Assembly (NCBI GenBank): GCA_002421825.1
Contig: DISR01000038.1
Coordinates: forward strand, 1 to 40,264
Source of the DNA: Thiobacillus sp. UBA6205
GTDB lineage: Bacteria; Pseudomonadota; Gammaproteobacteria; Burkholderiales; Thiobacillaceae
DNA: 40,264 nt
Direction: 5' to 3'
Program-made: the position numbers and the translations under genes
Notes under the pieces: generated by a model
The model's input: only the letters and a program-made list of their open reading frames with translations
The model's database searches: none
What the model was told of the DNA's origin: nothing
Shown here: piece by piece, positions 8,178 to 15,881 of the stretch
Position numbering within the stretch: the stretch's first letter is position 1
Layout of the letters: the number at the start of each line of letters is the position of its first letter

Positions 8178-8702
8178 TCAAATATCGACACCCCATTGCA
8201 TTTCGCCGCCGAGTTTTCCGCCGCCCTTGGCCTTCGGTTTTGCCCTTTCCCTGGCAGCCTCTTTTTCCAGTTTTTCCCTTACCTTGGCCAGGGCTTCCTC
8301 CCGCTCTTGCAGCTTCGCCAGGGCGGCCTGGCGCTCGCGTTCGGCCTGATCGGCCCGCGCCGCGGCCTCGCGTCGGGCGCGCTCCTGGGCCGCCTCACGT
8401 TCCTTGCGTTCTTTCTCGCCTTTGACGGCCGCGCGCTCGGCGGCATCCCTGGCCTCCTGCTGGCGCTTCAGTTCGGCCTCGCGTTTGCGCTCGGCTGCCT
8501 GCCTGGCCAGCAATTGCTTGCGTTCCTCACGCAGCCGTGCGTACTCTTCGCGCCACTCCTCGCTGCTTTGCTTGACGCGTTCACCCGCTTCTTTCATTGC
8601 CTGGTATTGGTCTTCCACAGTGCCGGACTGTCCCAGGGCAGGCGATGCGAGGAACGGCAGGCTGACCATGGCTGCCAGCAGTGTAGCAAGTAAATTTTTC
8701 AT
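8178..8702 (-). CDS. Exported coiled-coil protein, function unknown
   Basis: A 174-residue protein with a signal peptide (cleavage near ALG-QS, residue 24-25). It is followed by one long Ala/Arg/Glu/Lys-rich helix (about residues 30-155) with heptad-like spacing and almost no aromatic residues, then a Gly/Lys-rich tail ending GEMQWGVDI. The composition suggests an extended periplasmic coiled coil. I do not recognise a named family; superficial similarity to TolA-type helices is compositional. It sits on the same strand between fliQ and fccA and is separated from both by more than 230 bases, so it probably has its own promoter in the AT-rich stretch 8703-8830. Confidence 0.65.
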   Translation of the reverse strand: MKNLLATLLAAMVSLPFLASPALGQSGTVEDQYQAMKEAGERVKQSSEEWREEYARLREERKQLLARQAAERKREAELKRQQEARDAAERAAVKGEKERKEREAAQERARREAAARADQAERERQAALAKLQEREEALAKVREKLEKEAARERAKPKAKGGGKLGGEMQWGVDI

Positions 8703-8924
8703 GATCCATCCTTCTCCACTACATTAGTAATTCAAGGAATTACGATGTATTTAATATGCTTTTATCCTTTGATGTTATGTTAGGAGATATCGGACGATCT
8801 CGCACAGGCTTTAATGTTTTTTCGTTCCGGGTCGCCAACCGTCCGAAAACGAAGCCGGACGGCACCTGAAATATACGCCCTTGAGAAATCGAGCGCTCAC
8901 GAATCATTTCATTACGGGAAAAGG

Positions 8925-8974
8925 CCGCCGGAAGCCGGCTTCGCACTGCGCAATGCAGGGCGCTCCCCCCTGCA
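8925..8974 (-). terminator. Candidate terminator hairpins after fliQ
   Basis: Just past the fliQ stop on the minus strand, TGCAGGG and CCCTGCA (8954-8974) form a perfect 7-bp stem with a 7-base loop. A second hairpin (GCCGG-CTT-CCGGC) follows and ends near GGCCTTTT. The T run is short, so termination is likely but not certain. It would separate fliQ from the coiled-coil gene. The rest of 8703-8953 is partly AT-rich and contains no gene. Confidence 0.45.
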
Positions 8975-8977
8975 CGC

Positions 8978-9232
8978 CTAGTCAATCAGGCCCGGGAATC
9001 CGCCCAGGATCTCGCGCGCGAACTCGACCAGGCTGCCGCCCATCCAGGCGCCCAGCAGCGCAAGCGCCAGCACCAGCACCAGCAGCTTGGGCACGAAGGA
9101 CAGGGTCGGTTCGAGGATCTGGGTGGCGGCCTGGAACATGCTCATGAGCAGCGCCGTGAGCAGCAGCGCGCCGAGCAGCGGCAGCGCGATCCAGAACGCG
9201 AGCCACAGGCTTTGCGAGAGCAGACCGTCCAT
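8978..9232 (-). CDS. fliQ: Flagellar biosynthetic protein FliQ
   Basis: An 84-residue export-gate protein with two membrane hairpin helices. The conserved central stretch SMFQAATQILEPTLSFVPK is the FliQ signature (QAATQ, TLSF.PK). Four copies of FliQ normally assemble with FliP and FliR beneath the MS ring. Its ATG overlaps the fliP stop by one base (TGATG), so the two are translationally coupled. Unusually, fliR does not follow; the next same-strand gene encodes the coiled-coil protein. Confidence 0.93.
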   Translation of the reverse strand: MDGLLSQSLWLAFWIALPLLGALLLTALLMSMFQAATQILEPTLSFVPKLLVLVLALALLGAWMGGSLVEFAREILGGFPGLID

Positions 9233-9963
9233 CAGAAACTCGCCACCAGCGAGCCGACCAGCAGGTGCCAGCCATCCGCCATCACGAACAGCAGCAGTTT
9301 CAGCGGCAGCGACACCATCTGCGGCGGCACCATGATCATGCCCATGCCGGCGAGCACGCTCGCCACCACCAGGTCGATGATGAGAAACGGCAGGATGACC
9401 ATGAAGCCGATCTGGAACGCCGTCTTCAGTTCGCTGGTGACGAAGGCGGGGGCCAGCGCGTGGAAAGGCACGGCTTCGGGCTTCTTCAGGTCGACCTTGG
9501 CGTCTTCCGTCATGAAGACGGCGAGGTCGGCGGCGCGCGTCTGCCGGAACATGAAGCCCTTCAACGCATCGCCCGCCTTCTCGCGCGCGGCCTCGGCGGC
9601 GAGTTGCCCCTGGCTGTAGGGATCGAGGGCCTCGGCCTGGATTTTCTGCACGATGGGATGCATGACGAAATAGGTGAGCAGCATGGCCAGCCCGATCAGC
9701 ACCAGGTTGGGCGGCGCGTACTGGTTGCCGAGTCCCTGGCGCAGCAGGAAGAAAACCACCGCCACGCGAGTGAAGGCGGAAAGGCTCAACAGCAGCGCGG
9801 GCAGGAAAGGCAGCAGCAGCACGTAAGGCAGGCTGTCGGCGGGAATCGTATAGGTCTGGCCGCCCGGCGCAGGCGAAGCCTGGAACAGCGTCAGCCCCTG
9901 TCCGGCGGCGAGCGCGTCGGTGCCGGCCAATAATCCTGCCGCCATCAGGACGGCAAGCAACAT
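9232..9963 (-). CDS. fliP: Flagellar biosynthetic protein FliP
   Basis: A 243-residue export-gate protein with a cleavable signal peptide (cleavage near ALA-AG), then the conserved segments LSAFTRVAVVFFLLRQGLG, FMFRQTRAADLAVF, PAFVTSELKTAFQIGF and FLIIDLVVASVL. All major FliP blocks are present and the length is normal. The ATG at 9963 is chosen because the longer frame upstream runs through the CACGGGG repeat and fliO. The gap to fliO is 182 bases and is filled by that repeat, whereas genes further upstream overlap one another. Confidence 0.95.
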   Translation of the reverse strand: MLLAVLMAAGLLAGTDALAAGQGLTLFQASPAPGGQTYTIPADSLPYVLLLPFLPALLLSLSAFTRVAVVFFLLRQGLGNQYAPPNLVLIGLAMLLTYFVMHPIVQKIQAEALDPYSQGQLAAEAAREKAGDALKGFMFRQTRAADLAVFMTEDAKVDLKKPEAVPFHALAPAFVTSELKTAFQIGFMVILPFLIIDLVVASVLAGMGMIMVPPQMVSLPLKLLLFVMADGWHLLVGSLVASF

Positions 9964-9976
9964 CAAAAAAACATGT

Positions 9977-10121
9977 GAACCACGGGGAACACGGGGCGCA
10001 CGGGGGAAAATATTGGGTGCATGAACCTCTTGAACTTCAAGCAGGCCATCCGACGACCGATGAGCGCAATCGGACAAAGCCCCCGCCTTAACCCCGTGTT
10101 CCCCGTGCGCCCCGTGGTTCG
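9977..10121. repeat. CACGGGG inverted-repeat element, copy B, inside the flagellar operon
   Basis: The left arm (9977-10010) reads GAACCACGGGGAACACGGGG then GCGCACGGGGG. The right arm (10091-10121) is the inverse, with CCCCGTGTTCCCCGTGC followed by GCCCCGTGGTTCG. About 80 bases lie between the arms. It occupies nearly all of the fliO-fliP gap, in an otherwise tightly overlapping operon, which suggests insertion or expansion there. Confidence 0.85.
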
Positions 10122-10145
10122 CTTTTTTTTCTGGAACCAATCCCC

Positions 10146-10463
10146 TCATGCGTTTTCTCCGGGCTTGGGCAGGGTGTGCAGCGTGCGCACCTGGCCGCCG
10201 CCCACGCCCAGCACCAGCCAGGTGTTTTCCACTTCCACCACCACCACGCGCTCGCGCGGCCCCACCAGCGTGGCGCCGACAACCTTGACCGGACCGGGCT
10301 TGCCGACTTGCGGCAGATAGCGCTTGGCGAGCCAGGCCGCAAGCACGAACAGGCCCAGTATGAGCACGAGCGACAGCAGCATGCCGGCGATGCCCGCCGC
10401 ACCGTCCGCCGCCCGCGCCGCGGGGCTCGCGGCCAGCAGAAGCACGCCCGAGATTGTTTTCAT
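10146..10463 (-). CDS. fliO: Flagellar biosynthetic protein FliO
   Basis: A 105-residue protein with a signal-like N-terminus, one membrane helix (about residues 25-47, IAGMLLSLVLILGLFVLAAWLAKRYLP) and a small cytoplasmic domain. That domain contains KVVGATLVGPRERVVVVEVENTWLVLGV, the FliO pattern of a hydrophobic strand after a conserved R-E. FliO assists FliP oligomerisation. The ATG overlaps the stop of the preceding X gene (ATGA), showing coupled translation. Confidence 0.88.
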   Translation of the reverse strand: MKTISGVLLLAASPAARAADGAAGIAGMLLSLVLILGLFVLAAWLAKRYLPQVGKPGPVKVVGATLVGPRERVVVVEVENTWLVLGVGGGQVRTLHTLPKPGENA

Positions 10464-10930
10464 GCCTTCTCCCTGATGACGCGACGCGCCCAGTCCGCGA
10501 CTTGCGCGCCACTCCATGATATGTCGATCGGCCCCTGCCTGCCGCCCATGCCGATGCGCAAGCGCATGGCCTGCGGCCAGACCGCCTCGCCGGCATTGAG
10601 CGCGCTTTCCGCGAGCGTGCGGCGAACCAGGCGCTTGAACGGCGCGACCAGCGCCTCGTCCCTGATTGGCCCGTCCGAGGCTGCAGGCTTGCCGCCCAGC
10701 CGCAGGGCCAGCCAGGCAGCGGCAATTTGCGGCTCGATGATGATCACGGGTTCATCGCCGGCGGGCTTTCCGGCCGGCTCACAGGGAATTTCGCGAACAT
10801 CGACGGGCACGGCCAGGCTCGCAATCAGCCGCTGCTGCAGGCGATGCGCGAACGCCCGCAGCGGCGTGCCCGGTTGCAGCGCCTGCAGGCAGGCGCGTTC
10901 GCGCGGGTCGAGGGCGGGCAGCCGCATCAT
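10460..10930 (-). CDS. Uncharacterised protein X between fliJ and fliO (possible FliM-middle-domain-like)
   Basis: A 156-residue soluble protein with no signal or membrane segment. It occupies the place where fliM/fliN or fliK would be expected, and overlaps both neighbours by 4 bases (ATGA), so it is part of the operon. The C-terminal part, MRLRIGMGGRQGPIDISW followed by a helix, resembles in pattern the strand-turn-strand (V.IG...G.I.I) of the FliM/YscQ middle region. The FliN/SpoA domain and the FliM N-terminal CheY-binding motif are both missing. The resemblance is weak and rests on pattern only. A GTG at 10939 is an alternative start. The function is unknown; a C-ring or sorting-platform part is an inference. 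Confidence 0.55.
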   Translation of the reverse strand: MMRLPALDPRERACLQALQPGTPLRAFAHRLQQRLIASLAVPVDVREIPCEPAGKPAGDEPVIIIEPQIAAAWLALRLGGKPAASDGPIRDEALVAPFKRLVRRTLAESALNAGEAVWPQAMRLRIGMGGRQGPIDISWSGAQVADWARRVIREKA

Positions 10931-11418
10931 CCCTTCCACCCTCCGCGGGCTTGCGGAATGGCGGATTGCGCATCGTCGCCGAAACGCAAGGCATGGGCGC
11001 TGCGGGCGGACAGTTCGTCATGCAGGCGATGTTCGCGTCTTTCTTCCAGCCTGCGCTGTTCGAGCATATGGCGCTGCGCCAGCAATTGCAGGGCTTGCAG
11101 CCGCTTTTCCTCCACCAGCCAGGCATCCAGCGCCAGTTGCCATTCGTGGCGCGCACGCCCCATGAGCTGCGCGGCCTGCCGCAAATCCGCCTGCCACTGG
11201 TGCAAGGCGGCACCGGCGGCCTGCGCCACGGCGGCGGAACAGCCCTGGCGCATTTTCGCGCTGAGTTCGCCTGTATAGGCATGCCGCCGCTGCGCCAGCC
11301 TGACCTGGTGCGTGCGCGCATTGAGCCAGGCCACATAGGCGACTTTCACCGCGCGCGATTTCGCTTCCGCCCTGCGTTCCGCAAGGTCAAGCGCGGGCTG
11401 CAGGGGAAAGGCCGCCAT
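10927..11418 (-). CDS. fliJ: Flagellar export chaperone FliJ-like coiled-coil protein
   Basis: A 163-residue, almost entirely helical protein, rich in Arg, Gln, Ala and Leu, with two predicted coiled-coil helices as in FliJ. It starts MAAFPLQPALDLAERRAEAKS, close to the usual FliJ opening (F.L..vLdlre..e), and lies directly after fliI, the conserved position. FliJ forms the stalk in the FliI hexamer and activates FlhA. Sequence conservation in FliJ is low, so position carries much of the weight. The start overlaps the fliI stop by one base. Confidence 0.8.
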   Translation of the reverse strand: MAAFPLQPALDLAERRAEAKSRAVKVAYVAWLNARTHQVRLAQRRHAYTGELSAKMRQGCSAAVAQAAGAALHQWQADLRQAAQLMGRARHEWQLALDAWLVEEKRLQALQLLAQRHMLEQRRLEERREHRLHDELSARSAHALRFGDDAQSAIPQARGGWKG

Positions 11419-12812
11419 CAGGGCAGCACCTCGGAAAGTTCGCTGCGCGCCTGGCTCATTGTGACGCGCTGCTTCATGTCCTGGGCCATGAAGGCCTGCA
11501 TCGCCGGCTGCAGCTTGATGGCCTCGTCCAGCACGGCATCCGCGCCCGGCACGTAGGCGCCCACGGCAATCAGGTCGCGGCTGCGGCGATAGCGCGAATA
11601 CAGGTACTTGAAGCGGCGGATGCGCTCCATGTCTTCGGCCCCGGTCAGGTCCTGCAAGGTGCGGCTGATGGAGGATTCGATGTCGATGGCGGGATACAGC
11701 CCCGCATCGGCGAGGTCGCGGCTCAAAACGATGTGGCCGTCGAGGATGGAACGCGCGGCGTCCGCGATGGGATCCTGCTGGTCGTCCTGCTCCATGAATA
11801 CGGTGAAGAAGGCGGTGATCGAGCCGCCGCCGCTCCTGGCATTGCCGGCACGCTCGCAAAGTTGCGGCAGCCTGGAAAATACCGAGGGCGGATAACCCTT
11901 GGTCGCGGGCGGCTCGCCGATCGCCAGCGCGACCTCGCGCTGGGCCATGGCAAAGCGCGTGAGCGAATCCATGATGAGCAGCACGTGCCTGCCCTGGTCG
12001 CGGAAGTATTCGGCGATGGCCATGGCGTAGGCCGCGCCGTTCAGCCGCATCAGCGGCGGCGAATCGGCCGGCGCCGCCACCACCACGGAGCGTGCCATGC
12101 CCTCGCGGCCGAGATTGTTCTCGATGAAGTCCTTGACCTCGCGCCCGCGCTCGCCGATCAGGCCCACCACCACGACATCGGCATCGGTGTAGCGCGCCAT
12201 CATGCCCAACAAAAGGCTTTTGCCCACGCCGCTGCCGGCGAACAGGCCCAGGCGCTGGCCGCGCCCGACGCTGAGCAGCGCATTGATCGAGCGCACGCCG
12301 ACGTCGAGCGGCTCGCGGATCGGTGCGCGGCCCAGCGGGTTGAGCGAGCGGGCGTAGAGGGGCACGCGACGCTCTGCGACCAGAGGGCCGAGGCTGTCGA
12401 GGGCGCGGCCGGCGCCGTCCAGCACGCGGCCCAGCAACTGCGGCCCGACGGCAACCTGGCGCACGCGATCCTGGACCCGCCGCTTGGGTGTGTAGCGCTG
12501 CCCCATGCGCGGCGGCTGCGCCGCAAGGGAATTTTCCGGCGCCACGCGCGCGCCCGGCATCACGCCGTAGACATCGGTGGAGGGCATGAGCAGCAGGCGC
12601 TCGCCGGAAAAGCCCACGACCTTGGCGTCCACGCTGGGCCCGCCGGGCACCTGCACCAGGCACTGGCTGCCGATGGGCAGGCGCAGGCCCACCGCTTCCA
12701 TCACCAGGCCGGCCACGCGCGTAAGGCGTCCGCTTTCCGCCCAGGGCTGGGCGAAGCCCACCGCGCGCCGGCAGTCGGCAAGGTATTCGCGGAAGCGCAC
12801 GCTGCGTTCCAT
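11418..12812 (-). CDS. fliI: Flagellum-specific ATPase FliI
   Basis: A 464-residue type III secretion ATPase, homologous to F1-beta, that powers substrate unfolding at the export apparatus. The Walker A AGSGVGKS is at 192-199, Walker B VLLIMD at 277-282, and the family signature ATKGYPPSVFSRLPQLCERAG follows. The C-terminal domain is complete. The longer open frame upstream covers fliH, so the ATG at 12812, 5 bases past the fliH stop, is chosen. Confidence 0.96.
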   Translation of the reverse strand: MERSVRFREYLADCRRAVGFAQPWAESGRLTRVAGLVMEAVGLRLPIGSQCLVQVPGGPSVDAKVVGFSGERLLLMPSTDVYGVMPGARVAPENSLAAQPPRMGQRYTPKRRVQDRVRQVAVGPQLLGRVLDGAGRALDSLGPLVAERRVPLYARSLNPLGRAPIREPLDVGVRSINALLSVGRGQRLGLFAGSGVGKSLLLGMMARYTDADVVVVGLIGERGREVKDFIENNLGREGMARSVVVAAPADSPPLMRLNGAAYAMAIAEYFRDQGRHVLLIMDSLTRFAMAQREVALAIGEPPATKGYPPSVFSRLPQLCERAGNARSGGGSITAFFTVFMEQDDQQDPIADAARSILDGHIVLSRDLADAGLYPAIDIESSISRTLQDLTGAEDMERIRRFKYLYSRYRRSRDLIAVGAYVPGADAVLDEAIKLQPAMQAFMAQDMKQRVTMSQARSELSEVLP

Positions 12813-12817
12813 GCCCC

Positions 12818-13417
12818 TTATTCCAGCCAGTTCCTGTTGGAACCCAGCACGGAAATCACCTGGCGCCAGCGCGTCTGCAAGGTGGCATCCAGATCGCCGT
12901 TCGGGGTTTCGATCAGGCAGCCGCCGCGCACGATGCGCGCATCCTCGACGATGCGCAGACGACTCTTGTCGAGCAGTTCGTTGAGGATGGGCCGCACCAG
13001 TTGCGCGTCCTCCGGATTCAGCAGCAGGCGGGCTTCGCGCGTGGTTTCCGTCATCTGCTGCAAGGCCTGCTTGACCACGTCGAGTATGCGCTCCGGGCGC
13101 GCGGCAAGCTCGCCGGCGATGACCTGTCTGGCCACGTCGAGCGCGAGGCTGAGCACCTCGTCGGCCAGACGGAAATCGAGCGCATCGAGCGCCCCGCCCA
13201 GGCTCTCCGCCAGCTGGCGCAGGCGCCGTGTCTCCAGTTCCATTTCGTTGCGCGCCTGCCCGATGCCGGCCTCGTAGCCCTGCCTGCGCGCATCCTCGAA
13301 AGCCAGCCGGATGCGCTGCCGGGCCTCCGCCTCCGGCTCGCCGTCGCCTGCCGGCACGGCTTCGAGGCCTTCCCAGCGCTCGAATGCGCTGCGCGTATCG
13401 GGTGCGTCTTCGCTCAT
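12818..13417 (-). CDS. fliH: Flagellar assembly protein FliH
   Basis: A 199-residue stator-like regulator of FliI. It has an acidic N-terminus, a helical coiled region with GYEAGIGQARNEMELETRRL, and the C-terminal domain with ALDVARQVIAGEL, LLLNPEDAQLV and GGCLIETPNGDLDATLQTRW. This last block (GGC..ET..G..DA....R) is a strong FliH/HrpE signature. It overlaps fliG by 4 bases. Confidence 0.93.
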   Translation of the reverse strand: MSEDAPDTRSAFERWEGLEAVPAGDGEPEAEARQRIRLAFEDARRQGYEAGIGQARNEMELETRRLRQLAESLGGALDALDFRLADEVLSLALDVARQVIAGELAARPERILDVVKQALQQMTETTREARLLLNPEDAQLVRPILNELLDKSRLRIVEDARIVRGGCLIETPNGDLDATLQTRWRQVISVLGSNRNWLE

Positions 13418-14400
13418 GATTCGAGTTCCGCCTTTGCCAATTCCAACCGTGCCAGGTCAATTTCTCCGGTGCCGGCCATTTGCCGCAGCAGTCCGACCGT
13501 TTCCGCCTGTGCCGACTCGATGTCGCCGAGCTTCGTCGCGCCCAGCGATTCGAGATCATCCCTGAGCCGGCGCGCCGCCGTGTCCGGCATGCGAGCCAGC
13601 AGCGCCTGCACCAGGTCGGGGTCGGCGCCCTTCAGCGCCAGCAGCAGGGTGTGGCCCGGCACGAGCTTGAAGAAGCGGGTGCGGCTTTCGGCGGGCAGGC
13701 GCGCGATGTCCTTGAGTTCGAGTTGCTGCGCCTTCAACTGGCCCAGCAATTGCGGCGAATGCAGCGCAAGCCCGGACTCGATTTCCTCGCGGGCTGCAGG
13801 CGAGAGGCGTGCCAGCAGATCGGCCGCCAGGCCTGCGCCATCCCGGTCCTGCTCCGTTTCGTGCAACTGCCGCGCAAGCCAGTCCTCCATTTCGCGCATG
13901 GCCTCGGCCGGCGCGCCCTGCCATTCGGCAAGCCTGCGCACGACCTCTTCGCGCTGCGCATCCGGCAGCCACTCCAGGGTGGCGGCGGCATGCGTGCGGT
14001 CGAGTTGCGCGAGCACAGCCGCTATCAGTTGCGGAGGCTCGTCCTTGAGCAGGGCGGCAACTTCCGCCGGCTCCCTGAAGGCCAGCACCCGTACGCTGCC
14101 GGCAGTGCCGGCAATGCGCGACAACAGCAGGCGGGCGCGTTCCTCGCCCAGCGCGCGGGTCAGCGCCGCTTCCAGGAACTGGTCGGCATCCGCGCCGATG
14201 CCGGTCTGTCGCGAGGCCTCCGCCTCGTATTCGTCGATGACGGCCTGCACGCGTTCGCGCGGCAAGGCGCCCAGTTCGCGCATGACGCGACCCAGTTCGC
14301 CGACTTCATAAGGCGACAGATAGCGAAATACCTGGGCCGCAGCATCCTCGCCCAGCGTGAGCAGCAGCGCAGCGGCTTTTTCCAGGCCCGTGCGATTCAT
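13414..14400 (-). CDS. fliG: Flagellar motor switch protein FliG
   Basis: A 328-residue switch protein of normal length with N-terminal FliF-binding, middle and C-terminal domains. The middle-domain EHPQ motif that contacts FliM reads EPPQ here (121-124). Aligned by eye with E. coli FliG, the torque-helix residues are K264 = K257 (kept), R281 = T274 (lost), D288/D289 = D281/D282 (kept) and R297 = K290 (charge kept). The protein therefore looks able to act in a rotary motor, with altered FliM contact (inference). It is coupled to fliH by overlapping codons and starts 16 bases after fliF. Confidence 0.93.
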   Translation of the reverse strand: MNRTGLEKAAALLLTLGEDAAAQVFRYLSPYEVGELGRVMRELGALPRERVQAVIDEYEAEASRQTGIGADADQFLEAALTRALGEERARLLLSRIAGTAGSVRVLAFREPAEVAALLKDEPPQLIAAVLAQLDRTHAAATLEWLPDAQREEVVRRLAEWQGAPAEAMREMEDWLARQLHETEQDRDGAGLAADLLARLSPAAREEIESGLALHSPQLLGQLKAQQLELKDIARLPAESRTRFFKLVPGHTLLLALKGADPDLVQALLARMPDTAARRLRDDLESLGATKLGDIESAQAETVGLLRQMAGTGEIDLARLELAKAELES

Positions 14401-14416
14401 GCGGCGCCCCCGGGCG

Positions 14417-15805
14417 TCACTGGCCCTGCATCCATAGTTTCACCACGCTGGCCGCAACCCTGGGATCGCCGAGCACGCGCTGGCGCAGGCTGTCGAGGCG
14501 CGCATCGAACAATTCGCCGGGCGCCGGCGCCGCGGCGGCCTCGGCCGCCTCCGCCGCCCTGCGCCGGCGACGGCGCGCGCGCAAAAACATCAGCAGGAAC
14601 ACGAGCGGCAGGGCCAGCAACAGGCCTGCATAAACGGGCAGCAGTTCATCGTCGAGTATCGAGTAGCCGGGCAGCGGCGGAGCAGCGATGGGGATCCTGC
14701 GCGCCGGCTTCTCGGAAAGTGCGGCAACGGGTTTTTCTGCGACGGCGAAAGGCAGTGCGATCACCTGCAGATTGTCGCCGCGCCCGGCATCGAATCCGAC
14801 GGCCTGTCTTGCCAATGCCGCCAGCTGATCCAGTTCGGCAGCTTCGATGCGCGCGCTTTCGTCCACCACGACCAGGCTGGAAACCTGCCGCAGGCTGCCG
14901 CGCGGTTCGCGCACGTGACGCACGCTGCGGTCCACGGTCCCTGCCACCGTACCGGTGCGGCGCGAGCTTTCGATGGTCTCTTCGCTCTCGCTGAAGTCGA
15001 CCCTTGCCGTGACCTGCACCTTGAAAGCGGTATCGCCAAGCACCGGCGACAGCACGCGCTTGATGCGGCCCGCGAAATCGCTTTCCAGGCGGCGCGCATA
15101 TTCGATCTGGTTCGGGCTGAGTCCGCGGTAGACGCCCGAAACCCCGGCGGCGAGCAGCGCGCCGCTCTGGTCGACCACGCTCACCTGCCCTGGATTCAGG
15201 CCAGGCGTGCCGCCCGCCACGATCTGGCGCAGGGACTCCACCGTTTCCTCGTCGAGCCGCACTCCGGGCTTGAGTTCGACCAGCACCGCGGCGGCAGGCG
15301 GCGCCTGCTCGCGCAAAAAGGCCGACTGCCTGGGCAGGGCGAGATGCACGTGCGCGGATTCGACCGCGTCGATGCTTTCCACCGAACGCGCAAGCGTCGC
15401 TTCCAGGCTGCGCTGGTAATCCATCCGTTCCTGAAAGGACGAGACGCCGAAGCGCGGACCGGAAGCATCGCCCGCGGGTTCGTCGCCCCGCGGCAGCCCC
15501 TGGGCGGCCAGTTTGTAGCGCGCGACATGCAGTTGTTCGGCTGGCACCTGGATCGCGCCATCGGCCTCATCCAGGCGATAAGGAATGTCGAGGCGCTCCA
15601 GCGCCACGACCACCTCGCCACCGTCGCGGTCGGACAGTTCGGCAAAAAGTACGCGGTATTCGCGCGGCGCTTGTGCGTCCCCCCAGAAAAGCGCTGCCGG
15701 CAGCGCCAGCAAAAGCAGGATGGCCGCCCACCAAACCGGCTTTCTTGCAGGGCTGGCGGCAGCGTAGACATCGCGCAATCCGGTAAAGGTCAGTCCGTCG
15801 GCCAT
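14417..15805 (-). CDS. fliF: Flagellar MS-ring protein FliF (short form)
   Basis: A 462-residue protein with two membrane helices (about 25-42 and 400-420). Between them lies the ring-building region, including YRVLFAELSDRDGGEVV, SVESIDAVESAHVHLALP and the secretin-like domain. The C-terminal FliG-binding end, DPRVAASVVKLWMQGQ, is intact. FliF is commonly about 520-570 residues; here the loop region after SEETIESSRRTG is short, and the usual long insertion with a GVPGALSN-like motif is missing. It is first of the flagellar run; fliE does not precede it. A TATAAT-like hexamer lies upstream. Confidence 0.93.
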   Translation of the reverse strand: MADGLTFTGLRDVYAAASPARKPVWWAAILLLLALPAALFWGDAQAPREYRVLFAELSDRDGGEVVVALERLDIPYRLDEADGAIQVPAEQLHVARYKLAAQGLPRGDEPAGDASGPRFGVSSFQERMDYQRSLEATLARSVESIDAVESAHVHLALPRQSAFLREQAPPAAAVLVELKPGVRLDEETVESLRQIVAGGTPGLNPGQVSVVDQSGALLAAGVSGVYRGLSPNQIEYARRLESDFAGRIKRVLSPVLGDTAFKVQVTARVDFSESEETIESSRRTGTVAGTVDRSVRHVREPRGSLRQVSSLVVVDESARIEAAELDQLAALARQAVGFDAGRGDNLQVIALPFAVAEKPVAALSEKPARRIPIAAPPLPGYSILDDELLPVYAGLLLALPLVFLLMFLRARRRRRRAAEAAEAAAAPAPGELFDARLDSLRQRVLGDPRVAASVVKLWMQGQ

Positions 15806-15881
15806 CGCGTGGGCAAGTTTCCTCCAGTTGTGTCCCGGCAGCCCGCAATCCCCGCCTCGGGCGCGCCGCGCTTATGCCCGG

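Noticed and set aside
8703..8977. Possible small gene in the AT-rich stretch between fliQ and the coiled-coil gene (81-codon minus frame)
   Set aside because: There is no ribosome site or recognisable pattern, and the region carries hairpins and promoter-like AT-rich sequence instead.
9977..10121. CRISPR-like spacing of repeated CACGGGG units
   Set aside because: Units are only 7-9 bases, inverted rather than direct between arms, and there is no regular spacer series or cas gene.
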